Source: DASPUH01 sp964518505 (lineage in GTDB: Bacteria; Chloroflexota; Limnocylindria; Limnocylindrales; CSP1-4). Taken from it: 64,000 nucleotides of DNA. Location of the stretch: assembly GCA_964518505.1 (NCBI GenBank), contig CAZFGT010000004.1, positions 1 to 64,000 of the forward strand, read 5' to 3'. A model generated the notes under the pieces. The model searched no databases, was not told the DNA's origin, and saw only the letters and a program-made list of their open reading frames with translations. Of the stretch, positions 57,505 to 64,000 are shown piece after piece (position 1 is the first letter of the stretch; each line of letters starts with the position of its first letter). A program made the translations under genes and the position numbers.

Positions 57505-58256
57505 CAGAAGAACCCCATCTGGTCGGGGTCGAGGGGCTCGGGTCCGGCGGCCCCCTGGGCGGTGATGGCGGCCAGCTCGACCGGGCCGACCTCCGGCACT
57601 TCCGGGGCGTCGGGTGGGTCGGTGACCTGCGCGGTCGGGGTCGCCGGCGCGGCGTGGACCGCCCGACGGGAGCGGCTGTCGATGAGCACCGTGGGCAGCA
57701 TGGCCATATCCTCGAAGAGCGTGTCGCGCAACGCGGCCTGGCGGAACGCCGCCGCGGGGTGGTACATGGCGAACGCGGACGCGTCCGGCGCACCCGTCGC
57801 CGGGTCGATGGGCCGCGCCGTGCCGTGAGCCGCCCCGATGCGGGCTCCCGGCATGAACGTGCCGAGGGAGAAGCGGCCCAGGGTCACCACGACCGCCGGA
57901 TCCAGCGCGGTCAGCTGCCGCGCCAGGTACGGGGCACAGGCGGCCATCTCGTCGGGCTCCGGGTCGCGGTTGCCGGGCGGCCGGCACTTGACGACGTTGG
58001 TGATGAAGACCTCGTCGCGCCGCCAGCCGATCGAGCGGAGCAGGTCGGTCAGGAGGCCACCGGCGGCACCCACGAATGGCCGCCCTTGCTCGTCTTCGTG
58101 CTGTCCCGGTCCCTCGCCCACGAAGACCACCTCGGTGTCGGCGCTGCCCTCCCCCGGCACGGCGCGCGTGCGGCCGGTCGCGAGCCGGCAACGGGTGCAG
58201 CTCCGGACCTCGTCGTCGATGGCCGCCAGGGCTGCGCGTCGCTCCTCGCCCGTCAC
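57504..58256 (-). CDS. udg: Family 4 uracil-DNA glycosylase (Fe-S)
   Basis: A 250-residue family 4 UDG, removing uracil from DNA. The Fe-S cysteines are in RSCTRCRLATGRTRAV and KCRPPGNRDPEPDEMAACAP; the active-site loop is VGEGPGQHEDEQG and the later conserved MYHPAAAF carries the His. After the glycosylase core the protein has an extra C-terminal stretch of about 60 residues, Pro/Ala-rich with acidic end. It starts with GTG overlapping the asd stop (GTGA). Confidence 0.93.
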   Translation of the reverse strand: MTGEERRAALAAIDDEVRSCTRCRLATGRTRAVPGEGSADTEVVFVGEGPGQHEDEQGRPFVGAAGGLLTDLLRSIGWRRDEVFITNVVKCRPPGNRDPEPDEMAACAPYLARQLTALDPAVVVTLGRFSLGTFMPGARIGAAHGTARPIDPATGAPDASAFAMYHPAAAFRQAALRDTLFEDMAMLPTVLIDSRSRRAVHAAPATPTAQVTDPPDAPEVPEVGPVELAAITAQGAAGPEPLDPDQMGFF

Positions 58257-59320
58257 GCCGCGCGCCCGGTACGGCGCGACGCGGGCGCGAGCCACCCGCG
58301 GGCGGCCACCAACTCGGCGATCTGGACGGCGTTGGTGGCGGCGCCCTTGCGCAGGTTGTCGCTGACGACCCAGAACGCGAGGCCGCGGCCGTCGGCGACC
58401 GACACATCGCGCCTGACCCGGCCCACGAAGATCTGGTCCTTGCCGGCAGCGTCGGTCGCCAGCGGGTAGCGGGATGCGGTCGGCTCGTCGACGACGATCA
58501 CGCCGGGCACGGCGGCGAAGGCCTCGCGCGCCTGTTCCGGGCTGAGCGGATCGCGCAGCTCCACATGCACGGCCTCTGAATGGCCGGTGAAGACCGGCAC
58601 GCGAACGGCGGTGCAGGACAGGCGCAACTCCGGCAGGTGCAGGATCTTGCGGCTCTCGTGGATGACCTTCCACTCCTCGCGCGTGTAGCCGTCGTCCAGG
58701 AAGACGTCGACCTGCGGCAGGACATTGAAGGCGATGGCATGGGGGTAGACGGACGCCGTGATGGCCTCGCCGGCGACGTGTGCCTCGACCTGCGCCTGGA
58801 GCTCAGCCACCGCCTTGTGGCCGGAGCCGCTCACCGCCTGGTACGTGTCGACCACGACCCGCTCCAGGCCCGCCGCGTCGCGCAGCGCCGCGAGGAGCGG
58901 CACCAGCTGCATGGTCGAGCAGTTGGGGTTGGCGATGATGCCTTCATGGCTCGCGGCGTCCGCCGCGTTGACCTCCGGTACCACCAGCGGGACGCCGGGT
59001 TCCATGCGCCACCGCGACGAGTTGTCGATGACCACCGCGCCGGCCTCCGCAGCGGCGGGCGCGAGCGTCCCGGAGGCGGTGGCGCCGGCCGAGAAGAGGG
59101 CGATGTCGACGCCCTCGAAGGATTCGGGGCGGGCTTCCTCGACGGTGAGGCGATGGCCGGCGATGACCAGCGTCGAACCGGCCGAACGGGCGGACGCCAG
59201 CGGCCGGAGCGTGGCGTAGGGGAAGGCGCGTTCGATGAGGACCTGGAGCATCGTCCGGCCCACGGCGCCCGTGGCGCCGACGACGGCGACGGTCAGGGGT
59301 CCGGATGAGTGGGTGGGCAT
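58253..59320 (-). CDS. asd: Aspartate-semialdehyde dehydrogenase
   Basis: A 355-residue Asd, reducing aspartyl phosphate to aspartate semialdehyde for lysine, threonine and methionine (and diaminopimelate). The NADP-binding start is VAVVGATGAVGRTM, the catalytic cysteine lies in IIANPNCSTMQLVP, and DTYQAVSGSG and the His in FTGHSEAVHVEL complete the active site. Its position between pnp and rnj matches the Bacillus order (pnpA...asd...rnjB). Confidence 0.96.
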   Translation of the reverse strand: MPTHSSGPLTVAVVGATGAVGRTMLQVLIERAFPYATLRPLASARSAGSTLVIAGHRLTVEEARPESFEGVDIALFSAGATASGTLAPAAAEAGAVVIDNSSRWRMEPGVPLVVPEVNAADAASHEGIIANPNCSTMQLVPLLAALRDAAGLERVVVDTYQAVSGSGHKAVAELQAQVEAHVAGEAITASVYPHAIAFNVLPQVDVFLDDGYTREEWKVIHESRKILHLPELRLSCTAVRVPVFTGHSEAVHVELRDPLSPEQAREAFAAVPGVIVVDEPTASRYPLATDAAGKDQIFVGRVRRDVSVADGRGLAFWVVSDNLRKGAATNAVQIAELVAARGWLAPASRRTGRAA

Positions 59321-59394
59321 GACCGGCGGCGATGATACACCGCGGCCGCCGGTCTCCCGACGGCCGCGGATGGGTTGACGAGGGTTCGAGGCGG

Positions 59395-61992
59395 TCAGCT
59401 GACCGTCGCTTCGCGAGCCAGGTGGCGCTGCATGGCCGCCTTGCGGGACAGGTTGACGCGACCCTGGCGGTCGATCTCGGTGACCACCACCATGATCTCG
59501 TCACCCACGGCCACGACATCCTCCACGCTCGGCACGTGGTAATCGGCCAGTTCGCCGATGCGGACGAGGCCTTCCTTGCCGGGCAGGATCTCCACGAAGG
59601 CGCCGAAGGTCATGAGGCGGGTCACCTTGCCCATGTAGAGGGCGCCGATCTCCACCTCGCGGGTGAGGCTCTGGATCCACTCGATGGCCTTCTTGGCGTT
59701 GTCCTGGTTGACGGCGGACACCTCGACCGAGCCGTCGTCCTCGACGTTGATCTCGGTCCCCGTCTCTTCCTGGATGCGCCGGATCATCGAGCCACCCTTG
59801 CCGATGATCTCGCGGATCTTCTCGGGGTTGATCTTGATGGTCGTGATGCGCGGGGCGAACGAACTGACGTCCGTGCGCGCCTCGGGGATGACGTCCACCA
59901 TCTTGTCCAGGATGGCCAGGCGGGCCACCCGGGCCTTCTCGAGACCGGTCCGGATGATCGCCTCGTTGATGCCCTGGACCTTGATGTCCATCTGCAGCGC
60001 GGTGATGCCGACGCGGGTGCCGGTGACCTTGAAGTCCATGTCACCGAACGCGTCTTCCTTGCCCAGGATGTCGGTCAGCACGGCGAACTTGCCGTCGGCC
60101 TCGCTGACGAGGCCCATGGCCGCGCCGGCCACCGGGGCGGTGATGGGCACGCCGGCATCCATCAGGGCCAGCGTGGAGCCGCAGGTGGAGGCCATCGAGG
60201 TGGACCCATTGGAGGTCACGCACTCGCTGACCAGGCGGATGACGTAGGGGAAATCACGCTCGGACGGCAGGACCGGGATGAGGGCCCGCTCGGCGAGCGC
60301 GCCATGGCCGATCTCGCGCCGTCCCGGACCGCGCATCGGCTTGTTCTCGCCGGTGCTGTAGGGCGGCATGTTGTAGTGGTGGATGTAGCGCTTGGAGATC
60401 TCGGGGCTGATCGTGTCGATGCGCTGCACGTCCGATGAGGGACCCAGCGTGGCCACGGTCAGGGCCTGGGTGTCGCCGCGGGTGAAGAGGGCCGAGCCGT
60501 GGGCGCGGGGCAGGAGCCCCACTTCCACGGTGATGGGCCGGATGGTGTCGAGGTCGCGGCCGTCCATGCGCACCCCTTCGGTGAGCACGAGGTGGCGCAC
60601 GGTCTTCTTGTGCAGCAGGGTGGTCAGCGACTTGCTGAGCCGCGAGGTGCGGCGGGCCTTCTCCAGGGCCGCGTCGGCCTCGGCCGGCGGGGTGCCCTTG
60701 GCCCGTGCGTGGATGGTCTCGGCGACGGCCTTCTTGAAGGCGTCGGCACGCACCGGCAGATCCTTGGCCAGCAGGAGCAGGAGCTCTGCGGTGGCCTCGG
60801 CGTCGGGCAGGGCGCGGTGGTTCGGTCGCGGCTCGAGGCCGAAGAAGGCGGTCAGGTCGGCCAGCTTGAAGACATCCTGGTCGGGCCAGGCCTCGCGGGC
60901 CAGCGTGAGCGTGTCCAGGTAGCGGCCCTGCTCGATGCGGGTGCCGTCACCAAGGGCCGCTTCGACGAAGCCCAGGTCGAACCCGACGTTGTGACCGACG
61001 AGCGTGGCGTCACCGGCCCAGGCCAGGAACTGCCGGGCCGCCTCGGCGGGGGCCGGAGCGCCCTTGACGTCCTTGTCGGTCAGGCCGTGGAGCTGGTGGC
61101 CCACGATGGGCTGGCCGGGGTTGACGAGGGTGGACCAGCGGTCGGCGATCTTGCCGCCGTGGACCTTCACCGCGGCGATCTCGACGAGGCTGCCGATCTT
61201 GGCGTCGCGGCTGGTGGTCTCCACGTCGAACACGACGAACGGCTTCTTGGCCGCCATGTCGTCCAGGAACGTGAGCACCGAGTCGGTGCCCGGCTCCAGG
61301 TACGGGATGCGCTTGGCCTTGCCGAGCTCGCGCTGGAGCTGCAGCTGCAGGTCGATGATGGGGGCGAGCGAGCGGTGGCCGAAGAGGATGGCCTCGGCCA
61401 TGACGGCCTCGGGCAGGATCTTGGCCCCGGCCTCCACCATCATGATGGCGTCGCGCGTGCCGGAGACGATGAGGTCCAGCTCGGACTCGGCCAGCTGGCT
61501 GTAGGTGGGATTGAGCACGAACTCGCCGTTGATGCGCCCGATCCGGGCGGCGGCGATCGGTCCCTGGAACGGGACGTCGCTGATGGTCAGGGCCGCCGAC
61601 GCGGCGATCGTGCCGATGATATCGGGGTCGTTCTCCTGGTCCGTCGAGAGGACGGTCACCACGACCTGCACGTCATCCTTGTAGCCCTCGGGGAAGAGCG
61701 GCCGGATGGGGCGGTCGGTCAGGCGGGCGGCCAGGATGGCCGCCTCTGACGGGCGCGACTCACGCTTGATGAAGCCGCCGGGGATCTTGCCCGCGGCGTA
61801 CATGCGCTCCTCGAAGTCCACCGTCAGGGGGAAGAAGTCGAGGCCCGGGCGCGGATCCGACCGGTTGGCCGTCCCCAGCACCATGGTGTCGCCGTAGCGG
61901 ACGGTCACGGAGCCGCCGGCGAGCCGGGCGAGACGCCCGGATTCGATGGTCAGCGTACGTCCGCCGACCTCGGTCGAGAGTGTGACTGGCAT
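59395..61992 (-). CDS. pnp: Polynucleotide phosphorylase with inserted DEDDh exonuclease domain
   Basis: An 865-residue PNPase, about 165 longer than normal. Order: RNase PH-like domain 1 (about 10-220), an inserted DnaQ-like 3'-5' exonuclease (about 251-410), helical linker (410-466), RNase PH-like domain 2 (467-700), KH (715-775) and S1 (782-852). The insert has complete DEDDh residues: D256 and E258 (FDVET), D339 (HNVGFD), H392 and D397 (NHRALPD). The phosphorolytic site is also intact (D647, D653, K655 around GDMDFKV). So one protein should have both hydrolytic and phosphorolytic 3'-5' activity in the degradosome-like setting with RNase Y and J. The reading frame is continuous through both junctions. 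Starts at the ATG 61992. Confidence 0.95.
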   Translation of the reverse strand: MPVTLSTEVGGRTLTIESGRLARLAGGSVTVRYGDTMVLGTANRSDPRPGLDFFPLTVDFEERMYAAGKIPGGFIKRESRPSEAAILAARLTDRPIRPLFPEGYKDDVQVVVTVLSTDQENDPDIIGTIAASAALTISDVPFQGPIAAARIGRINGEFVLNPTYSQLAESELDLIVSGTRDAIMMVEAGAKILPEAVMAEAILFGHRSLAPIIDLQLQLQRELGKAKRIPYLEPGTDSVLTFLDDMAAKKPFVVFDVETTSRDAKIGSLVEIAAVKVHGGKIADRWSTLVNPGQPIVGHQLHGLTDKDVKGAPAPAEAARQFLAWAGDATLVGHNVGFDLGFVEAALGDGTRIEQGRYLDTLTLAREAWPDQDVFKLADLTAFFGLEPRPNHRALPDAEATAELLLLLAKDLPVRADAFKKAVAETIHARAKGTPPAEADAALEKARRTSRLSKSLTTLLHKKTVRHLVLTEGVRMDGRDLDTIRPITVEVGLLPRAHGSALFTRGDTQALTVATLGPSSDVQRIDTISPEISKRYIHHYNMPPYSTGENKPMRGPGRREIGHGALAERALIPVLPSERDFPYVIRLVSECVTSNGSTSMASTCGSTLALMDAGVPITAPVAGAAMGLVSEADGKFAVLTDILGKEDAFGDMDFKVTGTRVGITALQMDIKVQGINEAIIRTGLEKARVARLAILDKMVDVIPEARTDVSSFAPRITTIKINPEKIREIIGKGGSMIRRIQEETGTEINVEDDGSVEVSAVNQDNAKKAIEWIQSLTREVEIGALYMGKVTRLMTFGAFVEILPGKEGLVRIGELADYHVPSVEDVVAVGDEIMVVVTEIDRQGRVNLSRKAAMQRHLAREATVS

Positions 61993-61994
61993 CA

Positions 61995-62014
61995 GTCCTC
62001 CATATGTGGAGGAC
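61995..62014 (-). promoter_or_regulatory. Hairpin covering the pnp Shine-Dalgarno
   Basis: GTCCTCCA and TGGAGGAC pair perfectly around the loop CATA, 2 bases before the pnp ATG. The 3' arm contains the GGAGGA ribosome-binding site, so translation should need opening of the stem. PNPase is autoregulated through its leader in E. coli; a similar control is inferred here. Confidence 0.65.
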
Positions 62015-62081
62015 GGGGTCCTCTGGCGCCTGGGCGTACCCGGGCCATGTGGCAGCGAGGTGCCTCGCGCCGGGTGCTCGC

Positions 62082-62351
62082 CTAGCGGCGAAGGCCCAAC
62101 CGGCCGATGACCGCGCGGTAGCGCGTGTTCTCTGTGCGCATCAGGTACGCAAGCAGGCGACGCCGCTGCCCCACGAGTTTGAGGAGGCCGCGCCGCGCCT
62201 GGTTGTCCCTGGGAAATGCCTTCAAATGCTCGTTCAGCTCCTTGATGCGCTCCGTCAGGAGGGCGATCTGGACTTCTGGCGAGCCCGTGTCGCCGTCGTG
62301 GACGGCGTACCCGGTGATGACGGCTTCCTTCGCTTCCCGCGCGAGCGGCAC
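62082..62351 (-). CDS. rpsO: Ribosomal protein S15
   Basis: An 89-residue S15 (V/M-PLAREAKEAVITGYAVHD, GSPEVQIALLTERIKELNEH, LVGQRRRLLAYLMRTE), a primary 16S rRNA-binding protein. The GTG at 62351 is chosen because GGAGG lies 5 bases upstream and it yields the standard 89 residues; the frame is open for six more codons. TAGACT at 62399-62394 is a likely -10, giving a leader of about 40 bases. The rpsO-pnp pair is universal in many bacteria. Confidence 0.96.
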   Translation of the reverse strand: MPLAREAKEAVITGYAVHDGDTGSPEVQIALLTERIKELNEHLKAFPRDNQARRGLLKLVGQRRRLLAYLMRTENTRYRAVIGRLGLRR

Positions 62352-62393
62352 CCGATCCTCCGAAAACACAAAACCTCTACGAATGTCGGGCGC

Positions 62394-62399
62394 AGTCTA
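62394..62399 (-). promoter_or_regulatory. -10 element of rpsO promoter
   Basis: TAGACT on the minus strand, between the ribF terminator and rpsO. No clear -35. Confidence 0.45.
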
Positions 62400-62450
62400 G
62401 CACAGGCGTTCGTGTCGACCGGCCGGGCACCGTTGGCGCGCTCAAGGAAA

Positions 62451-62482
62451 TGCCCCTGTCCCGCGCTGGCGAGACAGGGGCA
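62451..62482 (-). terminator. Terminator of ribF
   Basis: TGCCCCTGTC and GACAGGGGCA pair perfectly (10 bp) around a 12-base loop, about 60 bases after the ribF stop; TTTCC follows on the minus strand. This is the most convincing intrinsic terminator in the window. Confidence 0.7.
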
Positions 62483-62545
62483 ACGCACTCACCCGGGAGC
62501 GTTCGCCCCGAGACGTGTCTAGAAACGAGGAACCGGCCGGGAACG

Positions 62546-63496
62546 TTACGGCTGGCGCTGGCTTTGAAGGATGTGCCGCGCGCGCGCCGCGTCCAGGTCC
62601 ATCTGGGTCACCAGGGCCGCCGCCGAGGTGAAGCGCCGTTCGCCGCGCTGTCGCCGGACGAACTCCACCCGCAGGCGCCGCCCGTAGAGGTCGGGCGAGA
62701 CGTCGAACAGGTGCGCTTCGAGCAGCCGCGACCGCTCCCCGAAGGTGGGCCGCACGCCGAGCGAGGCCACGCCGTCGGCACGATGCCTGGGGTGGAGTGG
62801 ATCGGGGCCGTCCCATGACGCCCGGACCGCATAGATGCCATCCGGCGGCAGGGCCACCGGTTGGTCGAAGGCCAGGTTGGCCGTGGGATACCCCAGCTCG
62901 CGGCCGCGGCCATCGCCGTGCACCACGGTGCCGACGACGGCGAAGCGGCGGCCCAGGAGCGTGCGCGCGGTGGCCAGCCGCCCGCCCGCCACGAGCTCGC
63001 GAAGACGTGAATCCGAGACCCGCGCGCCGCGCAGCACGACCGACGGGACCTCCACCAGGTCGAAGCCGAAGCGCGCCGCGACCGGCGGCAAGGTCTGGAG
63101 CGTGCCGCCGCGGCCCTTGCCGAAGGCCGAGTCGCGGGTCATCAGCAGCGCCACCAGCGGGCCGCCCTGGTCCAGGCGTTCCACGAACGCTTCCGCAGGG
63201 GTCGCCGCCACGTCGCGATCGAAGGGGTAGCGGACGAGGAGATCGACCCCCAGCGAGGCGAAGCGCGCATCCCGCTCCGCCGGGTCGCACAGGAGGAGCG
63301 GCGACGCGCCGCGCAGGACCGCATCGGGATGGGGCGTGAAGGTGACGACGGTGGGAGCCGCCCCGCGAGCCCGTGCCGCCTCCACGAGCATGCCGAGCAG
63401 TCGCTGGTGGCCGCGGTGGACGCTGTCGAAGGCGCCCACGATCACGGCCAGGGGGCGGGCGTCGCGACGCGCCCGCAGGTCGCTGACGATCTCCAC
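62546..63496 (-). CDS. ribF: Bifunctional riboflavin kinase/FAD synthetase
   Basis: A 316-residue RibF. N-terminal nucleotidyltransferase: VIVGAFDSVHRGHQRLL, FTPHPDAVL, and the LMTRDSAFGKGRGG motif; C-terminal riboflavin kinase: VVHGDGRGRELGYPTANLAF and LEAHLFDVSPDLYGRRLRVEF. It converts riboflavin to FMN and FAD. It follows truB by 3 bases, the standard bacterial order truB-ribF-rpsO. Confidence 0.95.
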   Translation of the reverse strand: MEIVSDLRARRDARPLAVIVGAFDSVHRGHQRLLGMLVEAARARGAAPTVVTFTPHPDAVLRGASPLLLCDPAERDARFASLGVDLLVRYPFDRDVAATPAEAFVERLDQGGPLVALLMTRDSAFGKGRGGTLQTLPPVAARFGFDLVEVPSVVLRGARVSDSRLRELVAGGRLATARTLLGRRFAVVGTVVHGDGRGRELGYPTANLAFDQPVALPPDGIYAVRASWDGPDPLHPRHRADGVASLGVRPTFGERSRLLEAHLFDVSPDLYGRRLRVEFVRRQRGERRFTSAAALVTQMDLDAARARHILQSQRQP

Positions 63497-63499
63497 GCG

Positions 63500-64000
63500 C
63501 TACGGTTCCGCCGCTTCGACCGGGGCGGCCGGCTCGGCCGTGATGAAGACCTTCTCGGGGTGCAGCCGGCCCCCTTCGAAGCGGGCGATCGCCGCCAGCC
63601 GTCCGGCCGTATCGACGATCCGCCAGGGCGTGCCGTGGGCGACGTGCGGGGCTCGTGCTGCGACCTCGGTCGCCACGTCACCGCGCGGCCGGACGACCTG
63701 GCCCCTGGCGAGCGCGGCCATCTCCTCGGGCGGCAACGTGATGGATGGCAGCGCTTCGAGCCCCGTGTCGGGCGGCAGGAGCACCCGCTCGGCGGCACCG
63801 CTGGCGAGGGCCTCGCGGACCGTGTCGAGGGGATGGGCGGTGGCCAGGTCGAAGGCCCCGCTGCGCGTGCGGGTGAGCGCCACGAGGTAGGCGCCGCAGC
63901 CCAGGTGCTCGCCAAGGTCCCGTGCCAGGGCGCGGACGTAGGTCCCGGCGGTGCAGGCGATCTCCAGCACGGCCGTGGGACGTTCCGGATCGCTGGCGTC
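63500..64000 (-). CDS. truB: tRNA pseudouridine-55 synthase TruB (C-terminal part, runs off window)
   Basis: The last 166 codons of a TruB; the catalytic Asp part lies beyond base 64000. VLEIACTAGTYVRALARDLG followed by EHLGCGAYLVALTRTRSGAF is the TruB signature after the catalytic domain, and the PUA-like tail follows (LARGQVVRPRGDV...). It makes pseudouridine 55 in the T loop of tRNAs. The stop is 3 bases before the ribF start. Confidence 0.93.
   Translation of the reverse strand, partial: DASDPERPTAVLEIACTAGTYVRALARDLGEHLGCGAYLVALTRTRSGAFDLATAHPLDTVREALASGAAERVLLPPDTGLEALPSITLPPEEMAALARGQVVRPRGDVATEVAARAPHVAHGTPWRIVDTAGRLAAIARFEGGRLHPEKVFITAEPAAPVEAAEP

Noticed and set aside
1..64000. CRISPR arrays, phage or transposase genes, rRNA or tRNA genes
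   Set aside because: No regularly spaced repeats, no transposase or integrase motifs and no complete cloverleaf was found by reading both strands.

Overview
The window is a high-GC bacterial chromosome segment, apart from one 100-base run of N at 28029-28128 that marks a scaffold gap. Gene content and order (ruvC-ruvA-ruvB, recA-recX, rny-ymdB-miaB-miaA-hflX, and on the other strand truB-ribF-rpsO-pnp-asd-udg-rnj-ftsK-rodZ-cinA) suggest a Gram-positive-related lineage. A gram-positive-type LexA box, a recX, RNase J plus RNase Y, and many leaderless or 1-4 nt overlapping starts fit Chloroflexota, possibly a Limnocylindria-like soil or freshwater group. The phylum is an inference from style and synteny; no 16S gene is present. 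No tRNA, rRNA or CRISPR array was found.

Layout. 1-733: start of an EF-G-like GTPase on the minus strand. 845-8938: plus-strand information-processing block (yebC, ruvCAB, a two-gene ABC transporter where queA often lies, tgt, a 52-residue basic protein, recA, recX, a 33-residue membrane peptide). 8978-16451: an interruption with a membrane protein, a nitroreductase, a repeat-rich spacer with an acyltransferase fragment, a hybrid histidine kinase, two tandem zinc-ribbon paralogues and a small element with 23-bp inverted ends. 16452-26448: rny, a cupin-cyclase fusion, a drug-efflux MFS, then the tight chain ymdB-PHP-miaB-miaA-hflX.

26449-48741 is an accessory region of small enzymes and transporters: a secreted lipoprotein and a C39-like peptidase, the gap with a nearby recombination-site-like dyad, an ArsR-SRPBCC-hydrolase operon with a clear operator, many single enzymes (DinB-like, dienelactone hydrolase-like, OsmC, DUF1801, DUF1810, GNAT, VOC, prolyl aminopeptidase, HD), a cell-wall-binding carboxypeptidase, an ECF sigma factor coupled to a membrane-anchored repeat protein, and a MarR-controlled heterodimeric ABC exporter. 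48926-64000 is a minus-strand core block for c-di-GMP/nucleotide binding (yajQ), peptidoglycan and cell shape (Mur ligase, rodZ), chromosome segregation (ftsK), RNA decay (rnj, pnp), DNA repair (uracil-DNA glycosylase), lysine/threonine/methionine precursors (asd), translation (rpsO, truB) and flavin synthesis (ribF).

The two core blocks together reproduce the Bacillus-type order truB-ribF-rpsO-pnp-asd-rnj-ftsK-rodZ-cinA-recA-rny-ymdB-miaB, but they are split between cinA and recA and lie in opposite orientation. The most unusual gene is pnp: its PNPase carries a complete DEDDh (DnaQ-like) exonuclease domain inserted between the two RNase PH domains, and its Shine-Dalgarno sequence is buried in a perfect hairpin.
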